Origin: Multivorans sp965232105
GTDB lineage: Bacteria > Acidobacteriota > Thermoanaerobaculia > Multivoradales > Multivoraceae
DNA: 64,000 nucleotides
NCBI GenBank assembly: GCA_965232105.1
Contig: OZ246956.1
Span: 4,851,770-4,915,769, forward strand
Direction: 5' to 3'
Position 1 is the stretch's first letter. The number at the start of each line of letters is the position of its first letter. Shown here piece after piece: positions 7,992-20,937 of the stretch. A model generated the notes under the pieces. It made no database searches. It was not told the origin of the DNA and saw nothing but the letters and a program-made list of their open reading frames with translations. The position numbers were made by a program, and so were the translations under genes.

Positions 7992-8897
7992 ATGAGAGAA
8001 GATACGGCGTATCGCCGGCCGATGTTCCGGGCCGTCCTGACGACGCTGATCGCGTTCGTCGCCTTCACCGGCGTCTACGCGCAAAGCGACGCCTCTACCC
8101 AGTCCTTCACGGCGAGCGACGGCGCCGTCATTCACTACCTCGTCGAAGGGCGCGGCGACCCCGTCGTGCTCCTCCACGGCATCACCGGCACGGCCGCCTC
8201 GAACTGGGGCGCCGCCGGCATCATCGACCGGCTCGCCGAGGAGTTCCAGGTCATCGCCGTCGACCAGCGCGGCCACGGCAAGAGCGACAAGCCGCACGAC
8301 CCGGAGAGCTACGGCGAGCGGATGGCGCTGGATGTCGTCGACCTGCTGGATCACCTGAGGCTGCAGCAGGCGAACGTCGTCGGTTACTCGATGGGCGGCT
8401 TCATCACGATGAAGCTCATCGCCCTCGCGCCCGACCGGCTGATGTCGGCGGTCGTCGGCGGGGCCGGCTGGTCCAGCCCCGACCTGCGCGACGACGCCAT
8501 GTTCGACGCCCTGGCGGTTTCGCTCGAGGAAGGCAAGGGCGGTGGCCCCCTGGTCGAGTTCCTGTGGCCCGGCGAGGAACCGCCGACGCCGGAGCAGGTT
8601 CAGGCCATCGGTCTGGCGATGGTCGCCTCGAACGACCAGGCGGCCCTGGCCGCCGTCGTCCGCGGCATGCCCGCCCTCGACGTGAGCGCCGAGCTCCTCC
8701 GCATCAACAAGGTGCCGACCCTCAACATCATCGGCAGCAACGATCCCCTGAAGCCCAACGCCGACGCGCTCGTCTCTGTCATGCAGGAGCACCGCCTCCA
8801 CGTGATCGAAGGCGCGAACCACATGAACACCCTGAACTCCCCCGAGTTCTACGACACGATCCGCGCCTTCTTCATCGAACTCTGCAACTGCGCCTGA
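7992..8897 (+). CDS. Secreted alpha/beta-fold hydrolase
   Basis: A 301-residue protein with a signal peptide (FRAVLTTLIAFVAFTGVYA, cleaved before QSDA). I chose the ATG at 7992, preceded by GGGAG about a dozen bases upstream; an ATG at 8022 gives a shorter signal peptide, and a GTG at 7932 would prepend an unlikely polar segment. Motifs: HGITG oxyanion loop, DQRGHGKSD, nucleophile elbow GYSMGG, acid in GSNDPLKP, and catalytic His in EGANHMN. It resembles esterases, haloperoxidase-like hydrolases and lipases; the substrate is unknown. It converges with the amidohydrolase, with 20 bp between stops. Confidence 0.85.
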   Translation: MREDTAYRRPMFRAVLTTLIAFVAFTGVYAQSDASTQSFTASDGAVIHYLVEGRGDPVVLLHGITGTAASNWGAAGIIDRLAEEFQVIAVDQRGHGKSDKPHDPESYGERMALDVVDLLDHLRLQQANVVGYSMGGFITMKLIALAPDRLMSAVVGGAGWSSPDLRDDAMFDALAVSLEEGKGGGPLVEFLWPGEEPPTPEQVQAIGLAMVASNDQAALAAVVRGMPALDVSAELLRINKVPTLNIIGSNDPLKPNADALVSVMQEHRLHVIEGANHMNTLNSPEFYDTIRAFFIELCNCA

Positions 8898-8917
8898 CGA
8901 CGCGGGCAAGTCGTCGG

Positions 8918-10054
8918 TTACGCCGACAACTGCGTTTCGACCAGCGTGGTCCAGTACCGCATGCCGACGGGCAGGATGTCGTCGTTGAAGTCGTAGCGCG
9001 GGGTGTGGAGGCCGGCGCTGTCGCCGTTGCCGAGGAACATGAAGGCGCCGGGGCGCTCCTGGAGCATGAAGGAGAAGTCCTCGGAGCCCATGACCGGGGC
9101 CATGTCGGTGGTCACTTCGCGACCCACTTCCCGGGCGGCGTTGGCGGCCTTGTCCGCCTGTTCGGCGTGGTTCACGGTGGCCGGGTAGTACGGCCGGTAC
9201 TCCAGTTCGAAGCCGGCGCCGTGGGCGCTGCAGATGCCGCGGCCGATCTGGCGCATGCGCCGCTCGACGAGTTTCTGCACTTCGGGCCGGAAGCTGCGCA
9301 CGCAGCCGCCGTGAACGACGCGGCTCGGGATCACGTTGTCCGCGTGACCGCCGTGGACACGGGCCACCGTGATCACCGCGCTATGAAGCGGGTCCACGTT
9401 GCGAGCGACGATCGTCTGCAGGGCGAGGACGATCTCGGCCCCGATCGGTATCGGATCCACCGTGCCGTGGGGAAAGGCGGCATGGCCGCCGGCGCTCGTG
9501 ACCGCGAACTCGAAGACGTCGATCGCCGCCATCAACGGGCCGGCGCAGAGGCCGAAGTTGCCCACGGACATGCCCGGGTAGTTGTGGACGCCGTAGACCT
9601 CGTCGGCCGGGAACTGCTCGAACAGCCCCTCCTCGATCATCACCCGGGCGCCGCCGTCCTTCTCCTCCGCGGGCTGGAAGAAGAAGTAGACCGTGCCGTC
9701 GAAGGACCGGTTCCGGGAAAGGTGCTTCGCGGCGCCGAGCAGCATCGCCGTGTGGCCGTCGTGTCCGCAGGCGTGCATCTTGCCGGGGTTCCGCGAGCGG
9801 TGCTCGAACTCGTTCTCCTCGTGGATCGGCAGCGCGTCCATGTCCGCCCGCAGCGCGATGCTCCGCTCGGACGAACCGGACCTGAGCACGCCGACGACGC
9901 CGGTGCCGGCGAGGCCGCGATGTACCTCGATGCCGTCGAAGGACTCGAGCAGTTCGGCCACCTTGCCGCTGGTCACTTCCTCCTCGAACGCGAGCTCGGG
10001 GTGGCGGTGGAAGTCCCGGCGCCAGGACCTCATCTGTTCGTGCAGCGGATCCAC
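8918..10054 (-). CDS. M20D-family amidohydrolase (N-acyl-amino-acid / hippurate hydrolase type)
   Basis: About 378 residues. The signature SWRRDFHRHPELAFEEE opens the protein, and the metal-binding block MHACGHDGHTAML, the downstream EEKDGGARVMIEEG and a late SEDFSFML complete the M20D set, so two metals are expected. Enzymes of this group remove acyl groups from amino acids or indole-amino-acid conjugates. The start is uncertain: GTG at 10054 (VDPLHEQ) or ATG at 10033 fit the usual N-terminus, while a GTG at 10132 would add a non-conserved-looking leader and crowd the leuS promoter. It is divergent from leuS. Confidence 0.85.
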   Translation of the reverse strand: MDPLHEQMRSWRRDFHRHPELAFEEEVTSGKVAELLESFDGIEVHRGLAGTGVVGVLRSGSSERSIALRADMDALPIHEENEFEHRSRNPGKMHACGHDGHTAMLLGAAKHLSRNRSFDGTVYFFFQPAEEKDGGARVMIEEGLFEQFPADEVYGVHNYPGMSVGNFGLCAGPLMAAIDVFEFAVTSAGGHAAFPHGTVDPIPIGAEIVLALQTIVARNVDPLHSAVITVARVHGGHADNVIPSRVVHGGCVRSFRPEVQKLVERRMRQIGRGICSAHGAGFELEYRPYYPATVNHAEQADKAANAAREVGREVTTDMAPVMGSEDFSFMLQERPGAFMFLGNGDSAGLHTPRYDFNDDILPVGMRYWTTLVETQLSA

Positions 10055-10142
10055 GAACCTGGATGGTAGCGGAAGGTACACTCCGCTGCCGTGCCGGAAC
10101 TTCGCCAGCTCCGAAGCCCCGACACCGCGCACCGGTGACGAA

Positions 10143-12746
<2,604 letters not shown>

Positions 12747-12828
12747 GACTTGAAATCGGTTATCATCGCCCGCCCTCGGAGGGCATTCCACGCATCCGCC
12801 GTCCGAGCCCAACCCGAGCGAGATCATC

Positions 12829-13071
12829 ATGAAGAGCGATATCCACCCAGAGCTGCACCCGGTCGTGTTCATCGACCCCTCGGCCAACGCCGAGTTCATC
12901 TCCCAGTCGACGATGACGAGCGACAAGACCCGGGACATCGACGGCGTCGAGCACTACGAGATCCGGCTTGAGATCTCGTCCGCGTCCCACCCCTTCTACA
13001 CGGGACGCCAGCACTTCGTCGACAGCGCCGGCCAGATCGAGAAGTTCCAGCGCAGGTACGGGCGCAAGTAG
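12829..13071 (+). CDS. rpmE2: 50S ribosomal protein L31, type B (zinc-independent)
   Basis: An 80-residue protein with the L31 pattern: MKSDIHPELHPVVFIDPS at the start, then SHPFYTGRQHFVDSAGQIEKFQRRYG. None of the four zinc-ligand cysteines of type A L31 is present, so this is the type B form, which in other bacteria allows ribosomes to spare zinc. In the 82-bp gap upstream of it there is a possible -10 element (TATCAT at 12761) and a small 5-bp hairpin GCCCT-cgg-AGGGC at 12772-12784. I see no Zur-like box that I can defend. It converges with feoB, with only 9 bp between stops and no clear terminator. Confidence 0.95.
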   Translation: MKSDIHPELHPVVFIDPSANAEFISQSTMTSDKTRDIDGVEHYEIRLEISSASHPFYTGRQHFVDSAGQIEKFQRRYGRK

Positions 13072-13080
13072 CGCCCCCCG

Positions 13081-15405
13081 CTAACCCAGCGCCCTCCACA
13101 CCTGCGCGACGGCGAAGCAGAGCACGAAGCCGAGGGCCACGGGCAGCAGGGCCGAGACCGCGGTCCAGCGGACGCTGCGGGTCTCCTTCCAGATCGTGTA
13201 CAGCGTCGTCGAGCACGGGTTATGGACGAGGGAGAAGAGCATCAGGCAGACGGCGGTGAGCAGCGTGAAGCCGCCGGCCTCGAGGACGCCCGCGGTGGCG
13301 GCCTGGGAGTCGAGCTCGAACATGACGCCGACGCCGGCGCCAACCCCGGGCACGCCGGCGACGAGCACGGTCAGCATGAGGATCGTCGGAATGACGATCT
13401 CATTCGCCGGAATCGCGATGATGTAGGCCACGAGGATGATCCCGGTCAGGCCGAGAGCGAAGCCGAAGGGGTCGAGCGCGTCGATCAGGCGCTCGGCAAG
13501 CGACACCTCGGCGGTGCGGATGTTGCTGAGCAGCCAGATGACCGCCCCGGCCGGCGCCGCGAAGATCACCGCGCGCCAGAGCACGATCAGTGTCCGGTCG
13601 ATGATCGAGGTGTAGATCGTCCGCAGGACCCGAGGCGGCCGGTACGGCGGCAGTTCGAGCGAGAAGGCGGACGCCTCGCCCCTCAGCACGGTCCGCGACA
13701 GGAACCAGGACACGGCGAACGTCAGCAGGACGCCCAGCACGGCGATCCCGACGACCGAAAGCGCGGACACGGCGCCCGCGATGTGCGCCGGCACGAGCCC
13801 CCCGATGAAGATCGACGCAACGAGAATCTGGGTCGGCCAGCGTCCGTTGCAGAGCGAGAAGTTGTTCGTGATGATCGCGATCAGGCGCTCACGCGGACTG
13901 TCGATGATCCGTGTCGAGACGATCGCCGCCGCGTTGCAGCCCCAGCCCATCGCCATCGTCAGCGACTGCTTGCCGTGGGCGCCGACGCGGTGGAACATGC
14001 GGTCGAGGTTGAACGCCACCCGCGGCAGGTAGCCGAAGTCCTCGAGCAGGGTGAACAGCGGGAAGAAGATCGCCATCGGCGGCAGCATCACCGCGACGAC
14101 CCAGGCGGTAGCCAGGTACACACCGTCGATCAGGAGCCCGTCGAGCCACCAGACCAGGCCGAAGGCGGACGCCACGTCCTTCAGGAGCGGATGCACGGTG
14201 TCGATCAGAAGCGACGCGAGCATCGACGACGGCACGTTGGCGCCGGCGATCGTGAGCCAGAAGACGACCGTCAGCATGAGCAGCATGAGGGGGAAGCCGA
14301 ACACCCGGCTCGTCACCAGACGGTCGAGCCTGGCGTCGAGGTCGAAACGCCGGCGCTCGTCGTCCCGGGTGACGGCGCGGTCGGCGATCCGGGCGGCCTC
14401 GGCGTACACCGCCTCGGTCAGCGCCTGGTGGAAGTTTCGGCCCACGCCCCATCGCAACTGACCGGCCAGTCCAAGCACCGCGGCGCGCGCCGCGGGTTCG
14501 GCGGCAATGGAGGGCTCCGCCAACTCGGCTGCGGCCGCCCGGGTCGCCTCCGGTTCGGCGACCGCGGGAGCTCCGGCCTCGTCGCCGGCGGGCGGCGCCG
14601 CCTCTCCGACGTCCTCCCGCACGCCGAGATCGACCAGTTCGGCCAGCGAACCGTTCTCCACCGCGGCGGCAAGCGTGCGGTCGCCATCGAGCAACCGGAG
14701 AGCAACCCACTGCGGATTCGGCAGCGCCGGGAACGCGTCCCCGATCGCGCCCGACAAGCGGCGGGTCGCCTCGCTCAGCACCGGCGAGCGCCCGCCCACG
14801 CGTCGTGGGCGGCAACGATAGGAACCCGTCGCGACCTCCGCGACGACGCGGTTCAGTTCCTCAAGCCCCTCGCCCGAGCGAGCCGCCGTCGCGACCACCG
14901 GCACGCCCAGGTCACGGGCCAGACGCCGGACGTCGACGCTCAGTCCCTTGCGCCGCGCCTCGTCCATCAGGTTGAGACAGACGACGGCACGATCCGTGAT
15001 CTCCAGCACCTGGAGGGCCAGGTTCAGGTTCCGCTCCAGCCGGGTCGCGTCGACGACGATCACGGTCACGTCCGGACGCCCGAAGAGGATGAAGTCGCGG
15101 GCCGTCTCCTCGTCGAGGCTGGACGAGAGCAGGGAGTAGGTCCCCGGCAGGTCGACGAGCTTGTATCGGTCGCCGCCGTACTCGAAACCGCCCTCGGCGC
15201 GGGTCACCGTCTTGCCGGGCCAGTTGCCCGTGTGCTGGCGCAGGCCGGTAAGCGCGTTGAACACCGTGCTCTTGCCCGTATTCGGGTTTCCGGCCAAAGC
15301 GACGACGTAGTCCCAGTTGCTCATGTCGACGCCGAGCCGGACGAGGTTGCCGAGGTGATGCGCCGGGCAGTTGGCGCAGTCCTGTGCGAGCGCCGGCTGG
15401 GTCAC
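13081..15405 (-). CDS. feoB: Ferrous iron transporter FeoB
   Basis: A 774-residue inner-membrane Fe(II) transporter. The cytosolic GTPase domain has G1 GNPNTGKST (about residues 39-47), G3 DLPGTYS and G4 NLMD. An Ala/Glu/Pro-rich insert at about residues 270-310 lengthens the linker to the membrane part. The two gate regions contain GWGCNAAAIVS and LCNGRWPT; the latter resembles the 'CNGRxPT' form found in many Clostridia and related FeoB proteins rather than the enterobacterial one. The extreme N-terminus carries a CANCPAHH motif that could bind metal. The GTG start at 15405 overlaps the stop of the regulator gene as GTGA, so the two are translationally coupled. Confidence 0.96.
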   Translation of the reverse strand: MTQPALAQDCANCPAHHLGNLVRLGVDMSNWDYVVALAGNPNTGKSTVFNALTGLRQHTGNWPGKTVTRAEGGFEYGGDRYKLVDLPGTYSLLSSSLDEETARDFILFGRPDVTVIVVDATRLERNLNLALQVLEITDRAVVCLNLMDEARRKGLSVDVRRLARDLGVPVVATAARSGEGLEELNRVVAEVATGSYRCRPRRVGGRSPVLSEATRRLSGAIGDAFPALPNPQWVALRLLDGDRTLAAAVENGSLAELVDLGVREDVGEAAPPAGDEAGAPAVAEPEATRAAAAELAEPSIAAEPAARAAVLGLAGQLRWGVGRNFHQALTEAVYAEAARIADRAVTRDDERRRFDLDARLDRLVTSRVFGFPLMLLMLTVVFWLTIAGANVPSSMLASLLIDTVHPLLKDVASAFGLVWWLDGLLIDGVYLATAWVVAVMLPPMAIFFPLFTLLEDFGYLPRVAFNLDRMFHRVGAHGKQSLTMAMGWGCNAAAIVSTRIIDSPRERLIAIITNNFSLCNGRWPTQILVASIFIGGLVPAHIAGAVSALSVVGIAVLGVLLTFAVSWFLSRTVLRGEASAFSLELPPYRPPRVLRTIYTSIIDRTLIVLWRAVIFAAPAGAVIWLLSNIRTAEVSLAERLIDALDPFGFALGLTGIILVAYIIAIPANEIVIPTILMLTVLVAGVPGVGAGVGVMFELDSQAATAGVLEAGGFTLLTAVCLMLFSLVHNPCSTTLYTIWKETRSVRWTAVSALLPVALGFVLCFAVAQVWRALG

Positions 15406-16451
15406 GCTGAAGCCGCCTGTGGGTGTGACTGCTGAACCTGGATCTGGTCCGCCTGCGAGCGACGCAGCGCGATCACCGCGCCCCGCACCCGGTAGGCCAC
15501 GGGGTCACCCGAAGGGCTGGCCATCCTCGCTTCGACCAGGGTTCCCGGGAGCAGCCCCAGGTCGAGCAGCCGGCGACGCTCCATCCCGCGGCAGAATCGG
15601 GAGAAGCCGACGACCAGCGCCTGCTCGCCGACCGCCACGTCCGACAGCGAACCGGTGGCCGCGGCCGCTGCCGAGGTCCCGCCGGAGGCCTCCTCCGCGG
15701 CCGGCACGGCGAAGATGTTCGCCGCGATGATCGGCGCCAGCACAACCTCGTCCAGATCGGCTTCGAAGCGGATGCGCTCGGGCGCCACGGACGTGACGCG
15801 CAACTTCATGCCGGGGTGAACGCCTTCGGCGACCAACTGCGCGTATACCGCGGCAGGCTCGTCCTCCACGTGGACCACCTCGACCTCGTCGCCGGCCCCG
15901 AAGTCCGTCAACGTCCGGCCGGCTCTCGGCGGCAGATCGCCTTCCTCGGTCGGGATCGGGTCGCCGTGCGGGTCGAACGGCGGATGGCCCAGCCGCACCG
16001 AGAGCTCCGCGGCCTGCTCAGCGGACGTCCGGTGCTCCCGGCGCTCGGCCTCCGGGTGCCAGCGCTCCGGCTCCAGCCCCGTCTCGTCCGCCAGGTAGCG
16101 CTCCCACAACCGGTGGATGCGGATCACGCGCAGCGCCTCGCTGCGTCCTTCAGCAGTGAGCCGGAAGCCGCCTTCCGCCGACACGATGAGCCCCAGCCTC
16201 TCCATGCGGGCGAGGAGTTCCGTGCTGCGCCGGCCCCCCAGCCTCAACACGCCGACCAGACTCTGATGGGTCGCCTGACGCCCCTGGTACTCGCAGTCGA
16301 AGAGGTGCTTGAGCGCGTCCTCGGTACGCGTGCGGTGCAGGACGCGCCAGCCCGAGCGCCAGCGCCACAGCCAGCCGCGGTCCGGCCATGCCACGAGGGC
16401 GGCCAGGGCGATGACCGCGGCGAGAACAACCAGTACAAGAAGGGGGCTCAT
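15402..16451 (-). CDS. Membrane-anchored DtxR-like regulator fused to FeoA domain(s)
   Basis: A 349-residue protein upstream of and overlapping feoB. Residues 3-22 are a transmembrane helix followed by an Arg/Trp-rich stop-transfer segment. Residues about 40-105 look like a winged helix of the DtxR/MntR type (LLARMERLGLIVSAEGGFRLTAEG), then a metal-binding/dimerisation-like region with RIHRLWERYLAD and many His/Glu (about 110-160). Residues about 180-250 resemble an SH3-like FeoA-type barrel and residues about 270-340 are a clear FeoA domain (GFSRFCRGMERRRLLDLGLLPGT). FeoA assists FeoB; DtxR proteins repress iron genes when metal is bound. Having both in one membrane-tethered chain implies direct coupling of iron sensing with transport; that role is inferred. 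Confidence 0.8.
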   Translation of the reverse strand: MSPLLVLVVLAAVIALAALVAWPDRGWLWRWRSGWRVLHRTRTEDALKHLFDCEYQGRQATHQSLVGVLRLGGRRSTELLARMERLGLIVSAEGGFRLTAEGRSEALRVIRIHRLWERYLADETGLEPERWHPEAERREHRTSAEQAAELSVRLGHPPFDPHGDPIPTEEGDLPPRAGRTLTDFGAGDEVEVVHVEDEPAAVYAQLVAEGVHPGMKLRVTSVAPERIRFEADLDEVVLAPIIAANIFAVPAAEEASGGTSAAAAATGSLSDVAVGEQALVVGFSRFCRGMERRRLLDLGLLPGTLVEARMASPSGDPVAYRVRGAVIALRRSQADQIQVQQSHPQAASA

Positions 16452-16478
16452 CGTCTTCGGCGGGCGTTTTCGGGCGAT

Positions 16479-16516
16479 GATTCGTTTCTGCGAATCAGAG
16501 TTTTAGTCTACACTAA
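16479..16516 (-). promoter_or_regulatory. Two adjacent palindromes upstream of the feo operon, one DtxR/MntR-like
   Basis: Two inverted repeats lie 28-65 bp before the start of the DtxR-FeoA gene: GATTCG-tttctg-CGAATC at 16479-16496 and TTAGT-ctac-ACTAA at 16503-16516. The second is AT-rich in an otherwise GC-rich region and has the TTAG...CTAA arms of DtxR/IdeR/MntR operators. They are plausible autoregulatory sites for the regulator encoded next to them. Direct evidence is limited to symmetry and position. Confidence 0.5.
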
Positions 16517-16622
16517 GTCTCGTCGCGCAGGTCAACGGCTCCCGGGCCAGACCCGGGTGGGCACATCGCGGCGCGAAGCGGCTACTTCAGCGCGCTAGTG
16601 TTGGAAGAGTTGGAATCGGCCC

Positions 16623-16638
16623 GAACGCCGGAGCGTTC
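16623..16638 (+). promoter_or_regulatory. Inverted repeat ahead of the metal-efflux permease
   Basis: GAACGC-CGGA-GCGTTC is a perfect 6-bp inverted repeat ending 23 bp before the permease ATG. It could be an operator for a metal-responsive repressor or a small mRNA hairpin. No matching regulator gene is adjacent, and such a short repeat can arise by chance. Confidence 0.25.
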
Positions 16639-16661
16639 TGCAACGATAGAGTGGTTCTGCC

Positions 16662-17936
16662 ATGACGGAAACGGGCTTTGTACAGGCAACCTGGAGCGTG
16701 CTCGCCGAGCTCGCACCGTGGCTGCTGTTCGGCGCTCTGCTCGCCGCGCTGCTGCACGTCCTGCTGCCCCGCAACCTGATCCGGCGCCAGCTCAGCGGCT
16801 ACAGCGGCGCGATCAAGGCGGTTGCCCTGGGCGTTCCGTTGCCGCTTTGCTCCTGTGGCGTGATCCCGGCCGGCATCGGCCTGAAGCGCACCGGCGCCAG
16901 CAACGGCTCGGCGATGGGCTTTCTGATCAGCACGCCGCAAACGGGTGTTGACTCGGTCCTGGTCAGCGCGACCTTCCTCGGCTGGCCCTTCGCCCTGTTC
17001 AAGGTCGCGGCCGCGGCGATCACCGGCGTGGCCGGCGGCTGGTGGATCGAGGGGATGAAGGACGACGGCGCGCCTGTCGAGGAAGAAGCTCCGCTTGAGG
17101 ACGCCAGCGGCGAGCCGGGCACCGGACATCGGTTCGGCGGCACGGTCCTTCCGAAGATCTCCGAAATGGTCGACCACGGCGCGGAACTCCTGCAGAGCAT
17201 CTGGCGCTGGGTCGCGGTCGGCATCCTCGTGTCCGCAGCGATCGAGGTCCTGCTGCCGCAACAGGCGTGGCTCGACCTGGCCGCGCTGGGGACCTTCGGC
17301 GCGGCCGCGGCGGCGCTGGTCATCTCCCTGCCGCTCTATGTATGCGCGACTGCCTCGGTGCCGATCGCGGCTGCCCTGGTCGCCAACGGATTGCCCCTGG
17401 GCGCCGCCCTCGTGTTCCTGATGGCCGGCCCCGCGACCAACGTCGCCACCGTGGGCGCCGTGTACCGCGGCTTCGGCCGCAAGGTCACGGCGGTCTACCT
17501 GACGACCGTCATCGTCGGCAGCCTCGGCTTCGCCGTACTGTTCGAGACTCTGATCAGCGGCGGCGCGCTCCAGGTCGGGCCCGCGCACGAACACGGCGTG
17601 CCCTGGTGGGCCGCCACGACCGCGATCCTGCTCGTGCTGATGTTCGGCTGGTTCGCCGTGCAGGAGTTCCGGCGCTGGCGGCGCAACGCGAAAGCGGACC
17701 GGTGGTCAACCGAACAGGTGGCGGCCGGCGAGCCGGGCGGCAGGGCGGTGGAAATCGCGGTGACCGGCATGACTTGCGGCAACTGCGCGGAGGCGGTCGA
17801 ATCCGCCCTGCTTGCTGCGCCAGGGGTCCAAGCAGCGCGTGTCGACTTGACCGGCGGCACCGTCACGGTATGGGGCGCGGCCGCCGCCCCGGTGCTCCGC
17901 GAGGCCGTCCAGGACGCGGGCTTCGGAACCCCCTGA
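16662..17936 (+). CDS. SO_0444-type Cu/Zn efflux permease with C-terminal heavy-metal-associated (HMA) domain
   Basis: A 424-residue inner-membrane protein. Two permease halves each have several helices; the first contains the hallmark PLPLCSCGVIPAG motif (residues about 58-71) and the second SLPLYVCATASVPIAAALV with a GPATNVAT motif, as in the DUF318/ArsP-like permease superfamily. Residues about 360-420 form an HMA domain with the metal-binding MTCGNC (C372, C375). The HMA fusion favours Cu(I) or Zn(II) over arsenical export. Between the two halves is an acidic linker of about 30 residues. It precedes pntAA by 74 bp and is not obviously functionally linked to it. Confidence 0.85.
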   Translation: MTETGFVQATWSVLAELAPWLLFGALLAALLHVLLPRNLIRRQLSGYSGAIKAVALGVPLPLCSCGVIPAGIGLKRTGASNGSAMGFLISTPQTGVDSVLVSATFLGWPFALFKVAAAAITGVAGGWWIEGMKDDGAPVEEEAPLEDASGEPGTGHRFGGTVLPKISEMVDHGAELLQSIWRWVAVGILVSAAIEVLLPQQAWLDLAALGTFGAAAAALVISLPLYVCATASVPIAAALVANGLPLGAALVFLMAGPATNVATVGAVYRGFGRKVTAVYLTTVIVGSLGFAVLFETLISGGALQVGPAHEHGVPWWAATTAILLVLMFGWFAVQEFRRWRRNAKADRWSTEQVAAGEPGGRAVEIAVTGMTCGNCAEAVESALLAAPGVQAARVDLTGGTVTVWGAAAAPVLREAVQDAGFGTP

Positions 17937-18010
17937 GCCATCCGGCGCTTCCAGAGCACACCGCCCGTTTGCACGCGACGCCCTCCCGGACATAACCTTC
18001 GCGCGCGAAC

Positions 18011-19138
18011 ATGAAAGCCGGAGTCGTACGCGAGAGGAGCCCGGGAGAGCGTCGGGTCGCGCTCGTACCCGAAAGCGTCACTCGAATTCACGCCAAGGGC
18101 GTTGGCTTTCTTGTGGAAGCGGGCGCCGGCGCCGACGCCGGCTTCAACGACGACGCGTACCGCGAAGCCGGCGCCGAAATCGCAGCGACGGCCGGCGAGG
18201 TCCTGGCCGCCGCCGATCTCGTCGTCCGCGTCCAGGCGCCGGAATCGAACGAGATCGAGGCGTCGAAGGCCGGCGCTTCGGTTATCGGCCTGCTCTTCCC
18301 CCTGACCGCCGGCCCGATGGTGCGGCAGTTGCGGGACGCGAAGCTCACCGCCATCGCGCTCGACCGGATTCCCCGCGTCACGCTCGCGCAGTCGATGGAT
18401 GTCCTGAGTTCCCAGAGCACCGTCGCCGGCTACCGGGCCGCCGTGCTCGCCGCCTACCGTCTGCCTCAGTTCTTTCCGCTGTTGATGACGGCCGCGGGCC
18501 GTATCAATCCGGCTCGCGTTCTGGTCCTCGGCGCCGGCGTGGCCGGGCTGCAGGCGATCGCCACCGCTCACCGGCTGGGCGCCGTGGTCGAGGCCTACGA
18601 CGTCCGCGCCGTGGTCAAGGAACAGGTCGAGAGCCTGGGCGCCACTTTCGTCGAGGTGCCGGCGATCGAGGACGCCGAGACCGAGGGCGGTTACGCCCGC
18701 GAAGTCTCCGAGGAGAGCCAGCGGCGAGCGAACGAGGTGATCGCCGAGCGCCTGCGCTCGACCGACGCCTGCATCACGACGGCGCTGATTCCGGGCCGTC
18801 CCGCGCCGCGCCTGATCACGGCCGAGATGGTCGAGGGGATGCCGCACGGCTCCCTCGTCGTCGACCTGGCGGCCGAACAGGGCGGCAACTGCGAGTTGAC
18901 GAAGCCCGGCGAGGAAGTCACCGTGAACGGCGTCACGGTGCTCGGGCCTCTCAACCTGGCCAGCGATCTGGCGGCCGACGCCAGCCGCATGTTCTCGCGC
19001 AACGCCGAGAAGCTCGTGCTCTATCTGCTGAACGACGGCGAGCTGAGCTACGACTTCGACAACGAGATCGTCAAGGGTTGCGTCGTCACGCACGACGGCC
19101 AAATCGTCGACACACAGGTCGCCGAAGCACTGGCCTGA
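18011..19138 (+). CDS. pntAA: NAD(P) transhydrogenase subunit alpha part 1
   Basis: A 375-residue protein corresponding to domain I of proton-translocating transhydrogenase, which binds NAD(H). MKAGVVRERSPGERRVALVPE at the N-terminus and the Rossmann motif GAGVAGLQAIATAHRLGA are diagnostic, as are RQLRDAKLTAIALDRIPR and the late VNGVTVLGPLNLAS. The alpha subunit is split into two genes here, with the membrane part encoded next. The complex couples hydride transfer from NADH to NADP+ to proton entry, supplying NADPH. Confidence 0.95.
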   Translation: MKAGVVRERSPGERRVALVPESVTRIHAKGVGFLVEAGAGADAGFNDDAYREAGAEIAATAGEVLAAADLVVRVQAPESNEIEASKAGASVIGLLFPLTAGPMVRQLRDAKLTAIALDRIPRVTLAQSMDVLSSQSTVAGYRAAVLAAYRLPQFFPLLMTAAGRINPARVLVLGAGVAGLQAIATAHRLGAVVEAYDVRAVVKEQVESLGATFVEVPAIEDAETEGGYAREVSEESQRRANEVIAERLRSTDACITTALIPGRPAPRLITAEMVEGMPHGSLVVDLAAEQGGNCELTKPGEEVTVNGVTVLGPLNLASDLAADASRMFSRNAEKLVLYLLNDGELSYDFDNEIVKGCVVTHDGQIVDTQVAEALA

Positions 19139-19183
19139 CGCAACCGTCAAGGCCTGAACCCCGCGCAAGGAGGAGCAACCGAA

Positions 19184-19494
19184 ATGCTCGAGATCTTCCT
19201 TGGGCTGTACATCTTCATGCTCGCGGCCTTCGTCGGCTACGGCGTGATCAAGGGTGTACCGGCCCTGCTCCACACTCCGCTGATGGCGTTCACGAACGCG
19301 ATCTCCGGCATCTCCCTGGTCGGCTCCCTGGTCGCGGCCGGCGCTCACTACAACGACGTGAGCACCGTGCTCGGCGCGATCGCCGTGCTCTGCGCGACGA
19401 TCAACGTCGTCGGCGGATTCTGGATCACGGACCGCATGCTGCGGATGTTCAAGAAGCAGGACCCGAAGGCTGACGCGGCGGGAGATGCCGCATC

Positions 19495-19498
<4 letters not shown>
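19184..19498 (+). CDS. pntAB: NAD(P) transhydrogenase subunit alpha part 2 (membrane part)
   Basis: A 104-residue protein with three transmembrane helices, matching the short membrane portion of the split alpha subunit (FLGLYIFMLAAFVGYGVIKGVPALLHTPLMAFTN is its typical core, given here only as a description of positions about 4-37). AAGGAGGAG lies just upstream of the ATG, a strong ribosome-binding site. Its stop overlaps the pntB GTG. Confidence 0.94.
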
Positions 19499-20898
<1,400 letters not shown>

Positions 20899-20937
20899 TT
20901 CGCTCGAGCGACAGTTGCGGGAGCTGCGGCTCTGGAG

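Noticed and set aside
12747..12828. Zur-controlled promoter for the zinc-independent L31
   Set aside because: Type B L31 genes are often Zur-regulated, but I could not find a defensible palindrome; the small hairpin has only 5 bp.
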